From Arthrobacter sp. AQ5-06 (GTDB lineage Bacteria; Actinomycetota; Actinomycetes; Actinomycetales; Micrococcaceae): 64,000 nucleotides of DNA. Below the pieces are notes generated by a model that saw nothing but the letters and a program-made list of their open reading frames with translations, was not told where the DNA came from and made no database searches. Every line of letters begins with the position of its first letter. The first letter of the stretch is position 1. The position numbers were made by a program, and so were the translations under genes. Positions 32,879 through 41,975 of this stretch are shown piece by piece. The stretch is taken from NCBI RefSeq assembly GCF_003287955.1, contig NZ_QMKP01000014.1, positions 48,785 to 112,784 on the forward strand, read 5' to 3'.

Positions 32879-33658
32879 GTGGCAGAGCAGGCAGGCAAGA
32901 ACAGTCTTTGGCGTACCTTCCATGACAAGTTCGTGGTGGAGGAACGCTTCATGGAACCGGCCGCGCGCAAGGCTCTGTACCGGACCGCTGTGGTGCTCAT
33001 CGGTGTGGGGGCCCTGCTGTTCATCGCCACGCTGGTGGGTGTTGTGCAGAGCAACACCGGCCCCTGGGGTCCTGACGAACCCATCCGCGACTGGCTGCTC
33101 TCGCTCCGGTCAGACACCCTCACTGCTGTGATGATCTTCCTTGCGGTGGTCTTCGGCCCCGTTGTCCTGCCCATTATCGTGCTGGTGCTGACGGTGGTCT
33201 GGGGCTTCGCGGCCAAGCACGCCTGGCGGCCCATCGTGCTCGCCGCCGCCATGCTCACCGGTGTGGTGATATCGCAGATCATCCTTGCGATCGTCCAGCG
33301 CTCGCGGCCCCCGGTGGAGCTGATGCTGTTCGGGGCCGACCACACCTTCTCGTTCCCCTCCGGACACGTGCTGGGTGCCTGTGACTTCCTGCTGGTGACA
33401 ACGTTCCTGGTGTTCTCGCGACGGAAAAACCCGAGGTCGGCCGTCGTCGGCTTCGTTGGCGCGGGCATCGGTATCTTCCTGGCATCGCTGAGCCGCCTGT
33501 ACCTCGGCTACCACTGGCTCAGCGATGTGCTGTCCTCGATTACCCTCTCCCTGCTGATCCTGGGTGCAGTGATCGCCCTGGATACGTGGCGGACCGCCCG
33601 GATCCCCGGCGAACGGATCACGGGCGAGCTCTCCAAAGCCGACGCACCGGGGGAGTAG
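32879..33658 (+). CDS. PAP2-family membrane phosphatase
   Basis: A 259-residue integral membrane phosphatase with about six helices. The three PAP2 motifs are visible: an R-rich first motif near QRSRPP, FPSGHVLGAC with its catalytic His, and SRLYLGYHWLSDV with Arg/His. It probably dephosphorylates phosphatidate or undecaprenyl pyrophosphate. GTG start at 32879. The next gene begins 5 bases after its stop. Confidence 0.9.
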   Translation: MAEQAGKNSLWRTFHDKFVVEERFMEPAARKALYRTAVVLIGVGALLFIATLVGVVQSNTGPWGPDEPIRDWLLSLRSDTLTAVMIFLAVVFGPVVLPIIVLVLTVVWGFAAKHAWRPIVLAAAMLTGVVISQIILAIVQRSRPPVELMLFGADHTFSFPSGHVLGACDFLLVTTFLVFSRRKNPRSAVVGFVGAGIGIFLASLSRLYLGYHWLSDVLSSITLSLLILGAVIALDTWRTARIPGERITGELSKADAPGE

Positions 33659-33663
33659 CCACG

Positions 33664-33960
33664 ATGTCAACCGAGGACGACGTGCGGCGGATGTGCCTGG
33701 CACTGCCCGGTGTCACCGAACGCAGCAGCTGGAACCAGCCCGCCTGGTTCGCGAAGACCCTGATGGCGCGCATGTGGGAGGACGGCGTGCTGACGGTGAA
33801 GACCACCGAGCGGGAGGCACTGGCCGGCACGGAACCCGGTACGTATTTCTGGACCCCGCACCATGAGCGTTCGCCGCAGCTGGTGCTGGTCCGGTTGGCC
33901 CGCATCGGCGTTGAGGAGCTCGGTGAGCTGCTGGAGGAGTCCTACCGGCTGGCGGCCTAG
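33664..33960 (+). CDS. MmcQ/YjbR family protein
   Basis: A 98-residue protein of the MmcQ/YjbR fold (ALPGVTERSSWNQPAWFA, VKTTERE, FWTPHH, ELLEESYRLAA). This family is thought to bind DNA or small ligands; function is poorly known. Start at ATG 33664. It overlaps the convergent AAA ATPase gene by 4 bases. Confidence 0.85.
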   Translation: MSTEDDVRRMCLALPGVTERSSWNQPAWFAKTLMARMWEDGVLTVKTTEREALAGTEPGTYFWTPHHERSPQLVLVRLARIGVEELGELLEESYRLAA

Positions 33961-35198
33961 GATCCTGAGCGGCCCGGCGCCGGCCCAGGCATGCCCTGCC
34001 CGGGGATGCCCGGCCCAGGGAAACCCAGGAAACCAGGCGAACCGGCCGCGTCCGTGCCGCTGCCCAGCAGGCTGCGGGTGAGGGTTTCGGCGTCGGCCAT
34101 CAGGTCCTCCACGGCGGCCGCCAGATGGGAATCGGTCACCGGCGCGTCACCCAGCGCCGCAGCCACCACGGCGCGCCGTACCAGTTCCCGGGCGAAGGAT
34201 GCGGTGGTTCCCGCCGTCCGTTCCGCAGCGGCATCCAGTGCCGCCGGGCTGAAGGCCACACGGCGGCCGTACAGTTCCAGCAACCGGACGCGCTCGGCAT
34301 GGGCCGGCAGCGGAATCTCCACCGCGAGGTCCACCCTGCCCGGGCGCTGCGCCAGCGCCCGCTCCAGCATGTCCGGGCGGTTGGTGGTGAGCACAAACGC
34401 AACGTCGGCGTCGTTATCCAGGCCATCCATCGCGTCCAGCACCTCAAAAAGCAGCGGCTGCGGCCCGTGCCCAAAACTCCGGTCCTCGGCGATCAGGTCG
34501 CAGTCCTCCAGCACCACAATCGAGGGCTGCAGCGCCCGGGCCATCCGTGCAGCCTCCGAGATCCTGGCGAGCGACCCGCCCGAGAGGAGGATCGCCGTCG
34601 AGCCTTCACTCTGGCTCAGCAGGTGGCGCACTGTGTGCGTCTTGCCGGTCCCCGGCCTGCCGTACAGCAGGATTCGGAACTCGGCCAGGAATTCCGGGCC
34701 AGCGGCCTGCCCGGCGGCCAGCACTTCTAAAGTGGCGGTTTGACGCCCGGTCCGCAGGTCCGCGTCGCGCTGCAGTACCGCCAGCCTGTGCCCTTCGAAA
34801 CTGAAGAGCCAGAGCCCTATGGCCACCGCCTGGCGCTGCGCATCAGGTCCTACGGCGAGGTTGGCGTACTCCGGCTGGGACAGTGGGAACTGCGGAAAGA
34901 GCTGCGACTGCTGCACCATGTCGCTGAGCGAATGGTGGTGCTGCTGGCCGCCGCCGATGCCCATCAGCCGGCTGTCCGGATCCTGACCGGCAAACTCCGC
35001 CATCAGGATGTCCGCGTCCACAAACCGGTGCGGCGGGATGTTTTCCACCACCACGGACAGGCCTTCAGCCGACTCACCCAGGTGCTCCGTCAATGCTTCC
35101 AGCAGCTGCTTGCCCGCCTGCTGCCGGTGGTTTCCGGCCTGCGCCAGCTGAACCAATTCGGAAAAAACGTCGATGAACTTCCCCAGTTTTTCATCCAT
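33957..35198 (-). CDS. AAA+ ATPase, apparently with an internal deletion
   Basis: A 413-residue ATPase. Walker A GRPGTGKT (residues 180-187), Walker B IVVLEDCDLIAED, sensor region FVLTTNRPDMLE, arginine finger RPGRVDL. The N-terminal part (GIGGGQQHHHSLSDM) matches a family of stand-alone actinobacterial AAA proteins. In the family as I know it, a linker of roughly 90-100 residues separates the ATLEVLA segment (here ending about residue 173) from Walker A; here they are fused directly near 34678. The reading frame is kept. The C-terminus is a Gly/Pro-rich tail (GPGIPGQGMPGPAPG). It may still bind ATP, but activity is uncertain. Confidence 0.75.
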   Translation of the reverse strand: MDEKLGKFIDVFSELVQLAQAGNHRQQAGKQLLEALTEHLGESAEGLSVVVENIPPHRFVDADILMAEFAGQDPDSRLMGIGGGQQHHHSLSDMVQQSQLFPQFPLSQPEYANLAVGPDAQRQAVAIGLWLFSFEGHRLAVLQRDADLRTGRQTATLEVLAAGQAAGPEFLAEFRILLYGRPGTGKTHTVRHLLSQSEGSTAILLSGGSLARISEAARMARALQPSIVVLEDCDLIAEDRSFGHGPQPLLFEVLDAMDGLDNDADVAFVLTTNRPDMLERALAQRPGRVDLAVEIPLPAHAERVRLLELYGRRVAFSPAALDAAAERTAGTTASFARELVRRAVVAAALGDAPVTDSHLAAAVEDLMADAETLTRSLLGSGTDAAGSPGFLGFPGPGIPGQGMPGPAPGRSGS

Positions 35199-35296
35199 GC
35201 ACAGACCCTAGCAGTGACGCTCGTCAGCCACGCTTCGGGTGTGCCATTCTGGGACGTACCCGTTCCACGCTTTCTCCGTCATGAAGGGCTGACTCC

Positions 35297-36844
35297 ATGC
35301 ACATTTCCGCCAAGGACCTGGCCGCCCTCATCCCTGCGGACTTCACACTGGGGGTGGCCACCGCAGCCTTCCAGATAGAGGGCGCGCTCACCGAGGACGG
35401 CAGGGGCCCGGCGGGCTGGGACGTGTTTTCGGCCAAGGATGGAGCCATCGTGGACGGCCACAGCCCGGCCGTAGCCTGCGACCACTACCACCGCATGCCC
35501 GGCGACGTGGCCCTCATGACGCAGTTGGGCGCCGACTCTTATCGGTTCTCGCTGTCCTGGCCCCGGATCCAGCCCAACGGCAGCGGCCCGGTGAACCCTG
35601 CTGGACTGGCGTTCTACGACCGGCTCCTGGACGAGCTCCTGGCCAACGGGATTTCGCCCATGGTCACCCTCTATCACTGGGACACTCCGCTGGCACTGGA
35701 CGACGCCGGCGGCTGGATGAATCGCGATACCGCCTACCGCCTGGGGGAGTTCGCCGCGATAGCCGCTGCGGCGTACGGCGATCGCGTTGCCCGCTGGGTC
35801 ACGGTCAACGAGCCCGCCACGGTCAGCACCAACGGCTACACCATGGGCCTGCACTCACCGGGCGAAGCGCTTATGCTCGACGCGTTGCCCACCGTGCACC
35901 ACCAGCTGCTGGGCCACGGGCTCGCCATGCAGGCATTGCGGGCGGCGGGGGTCCCCGGCGAGATCGGGATGACCAACGTGTACTCGCCCATGGTCCCGAA
36001 TTCCATCAACCCCCTGGACAGGATCAGTGCGGGCCTGATGGACATTGCACAGAACCGGCTGTACGCGGACCCCGTCCTCACGGGCCAGTATCCGGATCTC
36101 ATCCGCGCTGCGAAGTTCTTCGGTTCGTTCGACCATCCGGACGAGGACATGGAGATCATCTCGCAGCCGCTGGATTTCTACGGGCTGAACTACTACATGC
36201 CCACGAAGGTGGCTTTCGGTCCTGGTGAAGGGGCTGTGCCGGCGAGCATGGCGGAGGCCATGGGCAGTGACTTGAGTGCGGCCGGCAACGGCTCCACGCC
36301 GTTCCACGTCGAGGCCTGGCCCGAAGCGGACGTCACCTCCTACGGCTGGCCGGTGAAGCCCGAGTACATGGGGGTGGCGCTGAAGGAAATGGCGGAACGG
36401 TACCCGCATCTGCCACCGGTGATCATCACTGAGGGCGGGGCCAGTTTTGAGGACATCATCGTCCGCGACAAGTCCACCAACACCACCTTCATTCCGGACG
36501 AGCGGCGGCTGAAATACCTGTCGGACCACATCGAGTCAGCGCTGAAAGCCACGGCTCCCGGCGGCGACGCCGAGGGCATTGACCTCCGCGGCTACTACGT
36601 GTGGTCACTCATGGACAATTTCGAATGGTCGGCAGGATACAACCAGCCGTTCGGCCTGCTGCATGTTGATTTCGAGACCCTGGAGCGCACGCCGAAGGCG
36701 TCCTACTTCTGGCTTCAGGAGCTCATCGAGGAGCGGAACCTTGCCGCGGCGGCAGGTGCCGCCGTCGCGCAGGCCGCCAGCCCGGAGCCGGACATAACGG
36801 AAGCGCCCGACGACGACGTGACCACCTCGGGTGCCACGGCCTAG
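35297..36844 (+). CDS. Beta-glucosidase, glycoside hydrolase family 1
   Basis: A 515-residue GH1 enzyme without a signal peptide. N-terminal FTLGVATAAFQIEGA, acid/base Glu in WVTVNEP, nucleophile Glu in VIITEGGASF and the ending WSLMDNFEWSAGY. The nucleophile motif is TEGGA where the family normally has TENGA; the Glu itself is kept. A C-terminal acidic/Ala-rich extension of about 40 residues follows the usual end. It hydrolyses beta-glycosides in the cytoplasm; a monocistronic gene. Confidence 0.92.
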   Translation: MHISAKDLAALIPADFTLGVATAAFQIEGALTEDGRGPAGWDVFSAKDGAIVDGHSPAVACDHYHRMPGDVALMTQLGADSYRFSLSWPRIQPNGSGPVNPAGLAFYDRLLDELLANGISPMVTLYHWDTPLALDDAGGWMNRDTAYRLGEFAAIAAAAYGDRVARWVTVNEPATVSTNGYTMGLHSPGEALMLDALPTVHHQLLGHGLAMQALRAAGVPGEIGMTNVYSPMVPNSINPLDRISAGLMDIAQNRLYADPVLTGQYPDLIRAAKFFGSFDHPDEDMEIISQPLDFYGLNYYMPTKVAFGPGEGAVPASMAEAMGSDLSAAGNGSTPFHVEAWPEADVTSYGWPVKPEYMGVALKEMAERYPHLPPVIITEGGASFEDIIVRDKSTNTTFIPDERRLKYLSDHIESALKATAPGGDAEGIDLRGYYVWSLMDNFEWSAGYNQPFGLLHVDFETLERTPKASYFWLQELIEERNLAAAAGAAVAQAASPEPDITEAPDDDVTTSGATA

Positions 36845-36871
36845 CCTGGCGGGGCTACTGGCCTGCTGGGG

Positions 36872-37954
36872 CTAGAGAAGGTCCAGGACCTTGAGCTGTT
36901 TGGCCATCCCCGCGCCGTCGGGCGAATAGATCCAGGGCACCACCGAGGTGGTGTGGTCGCCGTCCTCGGAGTGCCCGCCGGCGAAGACGGACTCGCTGAC
37001 GGAGAGTTGCCGGATGGCGATGGCGGCCACTTTGTCGGCGTTTCCCTGGGCAAAGCCTGAGTAGATCTGTTCGTCGTGCTGGCCGTTGTCGCCGATCAGG
37101 AGCCAGCGCACGTCCGGGAATTCCTTGGCAAGGCGTTCGAGGCTGCGGTGCTTGTGCTCCTGCCCGCTGCGGAACCAGCGGTCCTGGGTCAGGCCCCAGT
37201 CGGTGAGCAGGAGGGCGCCGGAAGGATACATGTTCCGGTTCAGGAACCGCGCCAGGGTGGGGGCGGCATTCCACGGACCTGTCGACAGGTAGATGACCGG
37301 TGCGTCCGGGTGTTCAAGGGTGAGCCTGTCCAGCAGGACCGCCATCCCTGGCGTGGCCATCCGTGCCCGTTCGCTGAGTACAAAGGTGTTCCATAGTGCC
37401 AGGAACGGCCTGGGCAGGGCGGTGACCATCACGGTATCGTCGATGTCGGACACAATGCCGAACTTCGCGTCGGCCCCGATCACCTGGATCAGCGTCTCCA
37501 CGGGTTCTGTTCCCTCAGCCCGCAGAACGGCGGTGTGCCAGCCGGGGGAGAGCTTCACGTCCACCACGGTGTCGATCAGACCGCCCCGGTCTGCTTGGAC
37601 CCGGGTGGTGACGCCGCCGATGGTTATCTCAACCTCGGTGTACTGCACCGGGACGCTGGTGAAGGCCCGCCATCCGCGGACGTTCTGCGTGCCGTTCCGG
37701 GCTGCGTGTTCGGCGCGGCTGCCTGGGGCGGGTCTCCGGGTCAGGAGGACGCGGCCAAGCACGCGTACCCAGCCGGTTGAACCGTAGCCCTGGTACGCAA
37801 TGGTCTGTGACATGAAATTCCAGCGCTTGGCGAGCCGGATGCGGACGCCGTTGACGACGTTGGAGATCCGGTGCGCCAGATGGAAAAGCTGGGTGCCGGA
37901 CAGTGGTGCTGGGTGCGGAGTGTTCTGCGGTGCGTTCTGAGGAGCCCTGTCCAT
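36872..37954 (-). CDS. App1-family phosphatidate phosphatase (DUF2183)
   Basis: A 360-residue protein with the HAD-like catalytic motif SDIDDTVMVT, VIYLSTGPWN and LIGDNGQHDEQIY, the DUF2183/App1 catalytic domain. An N-terminal beta domain precedes it (GYGSTGWVRVLGRVLL). Start at ATG 37952-37954. Yeast App1 is a phosphatidate phosphatase; the bacterial substrate is unproven. Confidence 0.87.
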   Translation of the reverse strand: MDRAPQNAPQNTPHPAPLSGTQLFHLAHRISNVVNGVRIRLAKRWNFMSQTIAYQGYGSTGWVRVLGRVLLTRRPAPGSRAEHAARNGTQNVRGWRAFTSVPVQYTEVEITIGGVTTRVQADRGGLIDTVVDVKLSPGWHTAVLRAEGTEPVETLIQVIGADAKFGIVSDIDDTVMVTALPRPFLALWNTFVLSERARMATPGMAVLLDRLTLEHPDAPVIYLSTGPWNAAPTLARFLNRNMYPSGALLLTDWGLTQDRWFRSGQEHKHRSLERLAKEFPDVRWLLIGDNGQHDEQIYSGFAQGNADKVAAIAIRQLSVSESVFAGGHSEDGDHTTSVVPWIYSPDGAGMAKQLKVLDLL

Positions 37955-38022
37955 GCCTACCACTCTGCCACAGCGCAGCCGCGCGTCGGGCACGTCAGGC
38001 GGTCCCGCCGTCGTCCGTGACG

Positions 38023-38754
38023 TCAGCCCTCGCCAAGGAACCAGCGCAGGGTGTCGGCGTTCCGCACGGCGTTCCCGCCGCCGTCGTTATTGAAATAGGC
38101 GTAGACGTCCTTGCCGGCCGCCGACCATTCGCGGATACGGTCCGCCCACCACTGCAAATCCGTATCGGAGTAGGAGTCGCCGTACAGGTGCTGATGGTCA
38201 GGCCCATGGAGCCGAATGTAGACGAAGGGCGCCGTGGCATGGAGGATGCATGGGAGATGGGCGCCGCTCATGATGCAGTAGGCGGCCTTGCGCCGTTCCA
38301 GCAGGGCATAGACGTCCGGATGGTCCCAGCTGGGGTGCCTGAACTCCACGGCCACCCGGATCCACCACGGGACCGCGGCGAGGAAATAATCCAGCCGGGC
38401 ATCATCGCGTTCCAGCTGCGGTGGCAGCTGGACCAACAGGACAGCCCGTTTGTCGCCCAGCTCGTGCCAGCAGTGGGCAATACGCTCCAGCCAGACTTCG
38501 GGGGCATACAGCTTCTTGCCATGCGTCAGGCCGCGGGGGGCCTTGACGGACATCGCGAACCCCTCCGGGAGCCTGCGCCGCCAGCCGGCAAAGGAGGTAT
38601 CCCGAGGCCACCGGTAGAAGCTGGCGTTCAACTCAACGGTGCCGAACCGGGAGACATAGTGCTGGAGCCTGTCACGCGCCGGGAGGCCTGGCGGGTAGAG
38701 CGCGTTCTCCCAGTGGTCATAGCTCCAGCCGGACGTGCCGATATGAAGGGCCAT
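38023..38754 (-). CDS. DUF72 TIM-barrel protein
   Basis: A 243-residue protein starting MALHIGTSGWSYDHW, with VELNASFYRWP, FAMSVKAPRGLTH, VAVEFRHPSW and the ending DVYAYFNNDGGGNAVRNA, all signatures of DUF72. Function unknown, possibly a nuclease-like or glycosidase-like enzyme. Start at ATG 38752-38754. It is divergent from the GH15 gene. Confidence 0.9.
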   Translation of the reverse strand: MALHIGTSGWSYDHWENALYPPGLPARDRLQHYVSRFGTVELNASFYRWPRDTSFAGWRRRLPEGFAMSVKAPRGLTHGKKLYAPEVWLERIAHCWHELGDKRAVLLVQLPPQLERDDARLDYFLAAVPWWIRVAVEFRHPSWDHPDVYALLERRKAAYCIMSGAHLPCILHATAPFVYIRLHGPDHQHLYGDSYSDTDLQWWADRIREWSAAGKDVYAYFNNDGGGNAVRNADTLRWFLGEG

Positions 38755-38901
38755 GCTCAGCTGCCGCCCGGGCAAGGGTGGATCATGGTGCCTCCGGTGT
38801 TTGTGGACCGGCCGTCAATTCAGGCTACACCGCTGTGCCTCGCCGCATGTTTCACCGTTGTTTTTCCCCGGAGGGGACGATCCTTGTGGCAGGGTATGGG
38901 C

Positions 38902-40713
38902 ATGGCGCGCATTGAAGATTATGCAGTTGTCGGCGACCTCCATACCGGCGCCCTGGTCAGCACCGAGGGCTCCATCGACTGGCTGTGCCTGCCGCGCTTC
39001 GACTCTCCGGCATGTTTCAACGCGCTCGTGGATACGCCGGAGGCCGGACGCTGGCTGCTGGCACCCGAGAGTGGCGGCACCTGCACCAGGCGCAGCTATC
39101 GGGACGGGACCCTGATCCTGGAAACAGAATGGGATACCCCGGAGGGCACTGTCAGGGTTATTGACTTCATGCCGCCACGCGACGAGGTGGCGGACATCGT
39201 GCGGATCGTCGAGGGCGTGAGCGGAAGCGTCAGGATGCACGGCGAACTGGCGCTGAGGTTCGACTACGGGCACATCGTTCCCTGGGTGCGGCGGGACAAA
39301 CACGGCCTGCATGCCATCGCCGGCCCCGACGCCGTCTACTTTGTCACCAAGGCGCCCCTTCACGGCGAGAATATGCACTCCCTCAGTGACTTCACAGTCC
39401 AGGCGGGGGAGCGCGTTTCCTTTGTCCTGACCTGGGCGCCCAGCCATGTTCCCCGCCCCCACACGGTGGACGCCGAGGTAGTTCTGGGCACAACCCTGGC
39501 CTTCTGGCGCGGCTGGGCGTCCCAGTGCACCGTCAAAGGCAAGTACCAGGATGCCGTGGTCCGTTCACTCGTGACGCTTAAGGCCCTTACCTACGCTCCC
39601 ACGGGCGGCATCGTCGCTGCCGTCACCACGTCCCTCCCGGAACAGCTCGGCGGTCCCCGCAACTGGGATTACCGCTACTGCTGGCTGCGGGACGCCACCA
39701 TGACCCTGCAGGCGCTGCTGGCCGCCGGCTACACCACCGAGGCGGCCGCGTGGCGTGACTGGCTGCTCCGTGCTGTGGCAGGCGATCCGGCCGACCTGCA
39801 GATCATGTACGGGATCCACGGCGAACGCAGGCTTCCGGAGATGGAACTGCCGTGGCTTGCCGGGTATGAGGGGTCTAAACCGGTACGGATCGGGAACGGC
39901 GCCGCGGAGCAGCTTCAGCTGGACGTCTGGGGCGAGGTGCTCGATTGCCTGGCCCTGACCCGGAACTCGCTGCTGAAACACACGGATGAATCCTGGGACG
40001 CTCAGGTTGCCCTGATGCAGCATCTTGAGACCATCTGGGACCAGCCGGACAACGGACTCTGGGAGATGCGCGGACCGCGGCGCCATTTCACGCATTCCAA
40101 GGTCATGGCCTGGGTGGCCGCCGACCGGATGGTCAAGGGCGTCCGCGACTTCGGCCTGCCCGGCCCCGTGGAACGCTGGGAGGCCCTTCGCGACACCATC
40201 CACCGGGACGTCATAGCCAACGGCTTCGACCCTGCCCGCAACACCTTCGTGCAGTCATACGGGCGGCCCGAACTGGACGCCAGCCTCCTGCTGATCCCGC
40301 GGGTGGGATTCCTCCCGCCTGATGATCCCCGGGTGCTGGGGACCATCGACGCGATCCAGCGCGAACTCACCGAAGACGGTTTTGTGCTGCGTTACCGCCC
40401 GGCCGACAGCGACGACGGACTCCCGGGGGCCGAAGGCGTTTTCCTGGCGTGCTCGTTCTGGATGGTGGAGGCGCTCCTGGGCGCAGGGCGCACCGAGGAA
40501 TCCACCGAACTCTTCGAACGGCTCCTCGAACTACGCAACGATGTGGGCCTGCTAAGCGAGGAATGGGCCGTCGGGGCAGGGCGGCAGCTGGGCAATACGC
40601 CCCAGGCTTTCAGCCACTTCGCGCTTGTGACAAGCGCTCTTGAGCTTCATCGGGATACAGTTCGCCGCAGTGATACACCTATTCCCCCGGAGACAGAAAC
40701 GGTAGGGCAATAA
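38902..40713 (+). CDS. Glycoside hydrolase family 15 protein (trehalase/glucoamylase type)
   Basis: A 603-residue cytoplasmic GH15 enzyme beginning MARIEDYAVVGDLHTGALVS. N-terminal beta-sandwich followed by the (alpha/alpha)6 barrel: GPRNWDYRYCWLRDATMTL, IHGERRLPEMELP and the C-terminal LLSEEWAVGAGRQLGNTPQA, which carries the second catalytic Glu. Actinobacterial members hydrolyse trehalose or alpha-glucans. I prefer ATG 38902 (AGGG 7 bases upstream) over ATG 38896. The frame is open far upstream but overlaps DUF72 antisense. Confidence 0.9.
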   Translation: MARIEDYAVVGDLHTGALVSTEGSIDWLCLPRFDSPACFNALVDTPEAGRWLLAPESGGTCTRRSYRDGTLILETEWDTPEGTVRVIDFMPPRDEVADIVRIVEGVSGSVRMHGELALRFDYGHIVPWVRRDKHGLHAIAGPDAVYFVTKAPLHGENMHSLSDFTVQAGERVSFVLTWAPSHVPRPHTVDAEVVLGTTLAFWRGWASQCTVKGKYQDAVVRSLVTLKALTYAPTGGIVAAVTTSLPEQLGGPRNWDYRYCWLRDATMTLQALLAAGYTTEAAAWRDWLLRAVAGDPADLQIMYGIHGERRLPEMELPWLAGYEGSKPVRIGNGAAEQLQLDVWGEVLDCLALTRNSLLKHTDESWDAQVALMQHLETIWDQPDNGLWEMRGPRRHFTHSKVMAWVAADRMVKGVRDFGLPGPVERWEALRDTIHRDVIANGFDPARNTFVQSYGRPELDASLLLIPRVGFLPPDDPRVLGTIDAIQRELTEDGFVLRYRPADSDDGLPGAEGVFLACSFWMVEALLGAGRTEESTELFERLLELRNDVGLLSEEWAVGAGRQLGNTPQAFSHFALVTSALELHRDTVRRSDTPIPPETETVGQ

Positions 40714-40753
40714 AAGCCCGACGGTTGGTCCGCTCTTCAACTCCGGAGGAAAG

Positions 40754-40767
40754 GTAAGTATACTTAC
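40754..40767. promoter_or_regulatory. Perfect 14-bp palindrome upstream of the DUF1508-like gene
   Basis: GTAAGTATACTTAC is perfectly self-complementary and lies 60-73 bases upstream of the ATG at 40827, in a short AT-rich patch within high-GC DNA. It is a good candidate operator for a dimeric regulator acting on the two downstream genes. Confidence 0.55.
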
Positions 40768-40826
40768 TAGACTCGCGGAGCGCTCCTAAAAGGCGCGGCG
40801 CCGTGACTGAACGAGGGGTGGTTGTA

Positions 40827-41120
40827 ATGGCCGGACATTTTGAGCTGGTGGATGCGCCTGACGGCGGCTACAGGGTACGGATGCTGGACGGTTCGGGAAA
40901 CTTGATGGCTATCTCGGTGACCTTTCCAACCAAGCGCGCCGCTGTCGCCGGCATTGGCATGGCCCGCGAGATTGCCGGTACGGGCTTGATCAGGGACTAC
41001 AGCAGCAACCGCGCTGGAGCAGTGATCCGGGACCGGATTGGCCCCGTGTCCTCCCCGAAGGATAATGCGGCTGCCCGCGGCAAGAAGATGTCCGGGGCTG
41101 CACGCGCAGTAGCAGGGTGA
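40827..41120 (+). CDS. YegP/DUF1508-like small protein
   Basis: A 97-residue protein with MAGHFELVDAPDGGYRVRML and SVTFPTKRAAVAGIGMAREI, the layout of a single YegP/DUF1508 module (FELxxAxDGxYRxRL ... AxxGIxxVR), then a basic tail. Start at ATG 40827 after GAGGGG. It overlaps the HAD gene by one base, so the two form an operon behind the palindrome. Confidence 0.7.
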   Translation: MAGHFELVDAPDGGYRVRMLDGSGNLMAISVTFPTKRAAVAGIGMAREIAGTGLIRDYSSNRAGAVIRDRIGPVSSPKDNAAARGKKMSGAARAVAG

Positions 41121-41830
41121 TGGTCACCCAAAGCCATGCCCTGGCCCGCGGACGGCGGTGGGGCGTGCTCTTTGATGTCGACGGGACCTTGGTGGACTCC
41201 GCCTATATCCACACCTTGGCGTGGTGGCAGGCGTTCCGCCAACACCAGCATGACGTCCCCATGGCCTCCATCCACCGGTGCGTCGGGATGGGCGGAGACC
41301 GTTTGGTTGACACCCTTCTTCCCGCTGGCCGGGACAGGGACGCGGACGTCGAGATCCTGGCCAGCCATGCAGCGATCTTCGCCCTGAGTTGGCCGTCGCT
41401 GCGTCCGTTCGACGGCGCCAAGGAGTTGCTTGCGCAGTGCCACGCAGGGGGACTCGCCGTCGCACTGGCATCATCGGCGCGCAAGCAAGACCTGGCAGCC
41501 ACCCGCAAAGCCCTCGGCGCGGACTCGTTTATCCATGCCGCCACCAGTGCCGACGATGCCAAGGCGAGCAAACCTGCCCCGGACATCCTCGTGGCGGCGC
41601 TTGAGGCGGTCGGCGTCCTGGCGGCCGACTCCGTCTACGTGGGCGACGCGGTGTGGGACATGCAGGCCGCCGCCGCGTTGGGTATCCCCGCCATTGGCGT
41701 TACCTGCGGCGGGACCATCGCCGCCGAACTGCGGGAGGCCGGTGCGGCCGAGATTTACGACGGCCCCCGGGACATTCTGGAGAACCTCCAGGCAACGGCC
41801 ATCGGCAGGTTGCTGACGCCGCCGGTCTGA
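41120..41830 (+). CDS. HAD-superfamily hydrolase (beta-phosphoglucomutase/GPH-like)
   Basis: A 236-residue phosphatase with motif I LFDVDGTLVDS, a helical cap, motif II VALASSARK, the Lys of motif III in ASKPAPD and motif IV YVGDAVWDMQAAA. Substrate unknown; sugar phosphates are likely for this subfamily. A GTG directly before the ATG overlaps the previous stop, so coupling is likely. Confidence 0.87.
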   Translation: MVTQSHALARGRRWGVLFDVDGTLVDSAYIHTLAWWQAFRQHQHDVPMASIHRCVGMGGDRLVDTLLPAGRDRDADVEILASHAAIFALSWPSLRPFDGAKELLAQCHAGGLAVALASSARKQDLAATRKALGADSFIHAATSADDAKASKPAPDILVAALEAVGVLAADSVYVGDAVWDMQAAAALGIPAIGVTCGGTIAAELREAGAAEIYDGPRDILENLQATAIGRLLTPPV

Positions 41831-41849
41831 CCAACCCGTCAGCCCCCCA

Positions 41850-41911
41850 GAGTTTTTGTCCAGATAATCCCCTAAATCGGACCCGTACCCTCATTATCTG
41901 GACAAAAACTC
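41850..41911. repeat. Inverted-repeat element, left of the DUF559-type gene
   Basis: A perfect 19-bp inverted repeat, GAGTTTTTGTCCAGATAAT at 41850-41868 and its complement at 41893-41911, encloses 24 bases. The T run lies on the 5' side of the stem on both strands, so it is not a normal terminator. A degraded relative lies at 42990-43053 on the other side of the gene. Confidence 0.9.
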
Positions 41912-41975
41912 CGTTTTGGGGAAGTCGCCCTGTGGATAACTCAATACTGCCGCGCGATGGGTGCCTCAATGGACT

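Noticed and set aside
37903..38901. A 333-codon N-terminal extension of the GH15 gene
   Set aside because: It is antisense to the DUF72 gene, and the GH15 family begins at MARIEDYAVVGDL; ATG 38902 has a ribosome-binding site.
41850..41911. Intrinsic terminator of the HAD gene
   Set aside because: The stem has its T run at the 5' side on both strands and no T tract after the hairpin; a related copy flanks the other side of the next gene.
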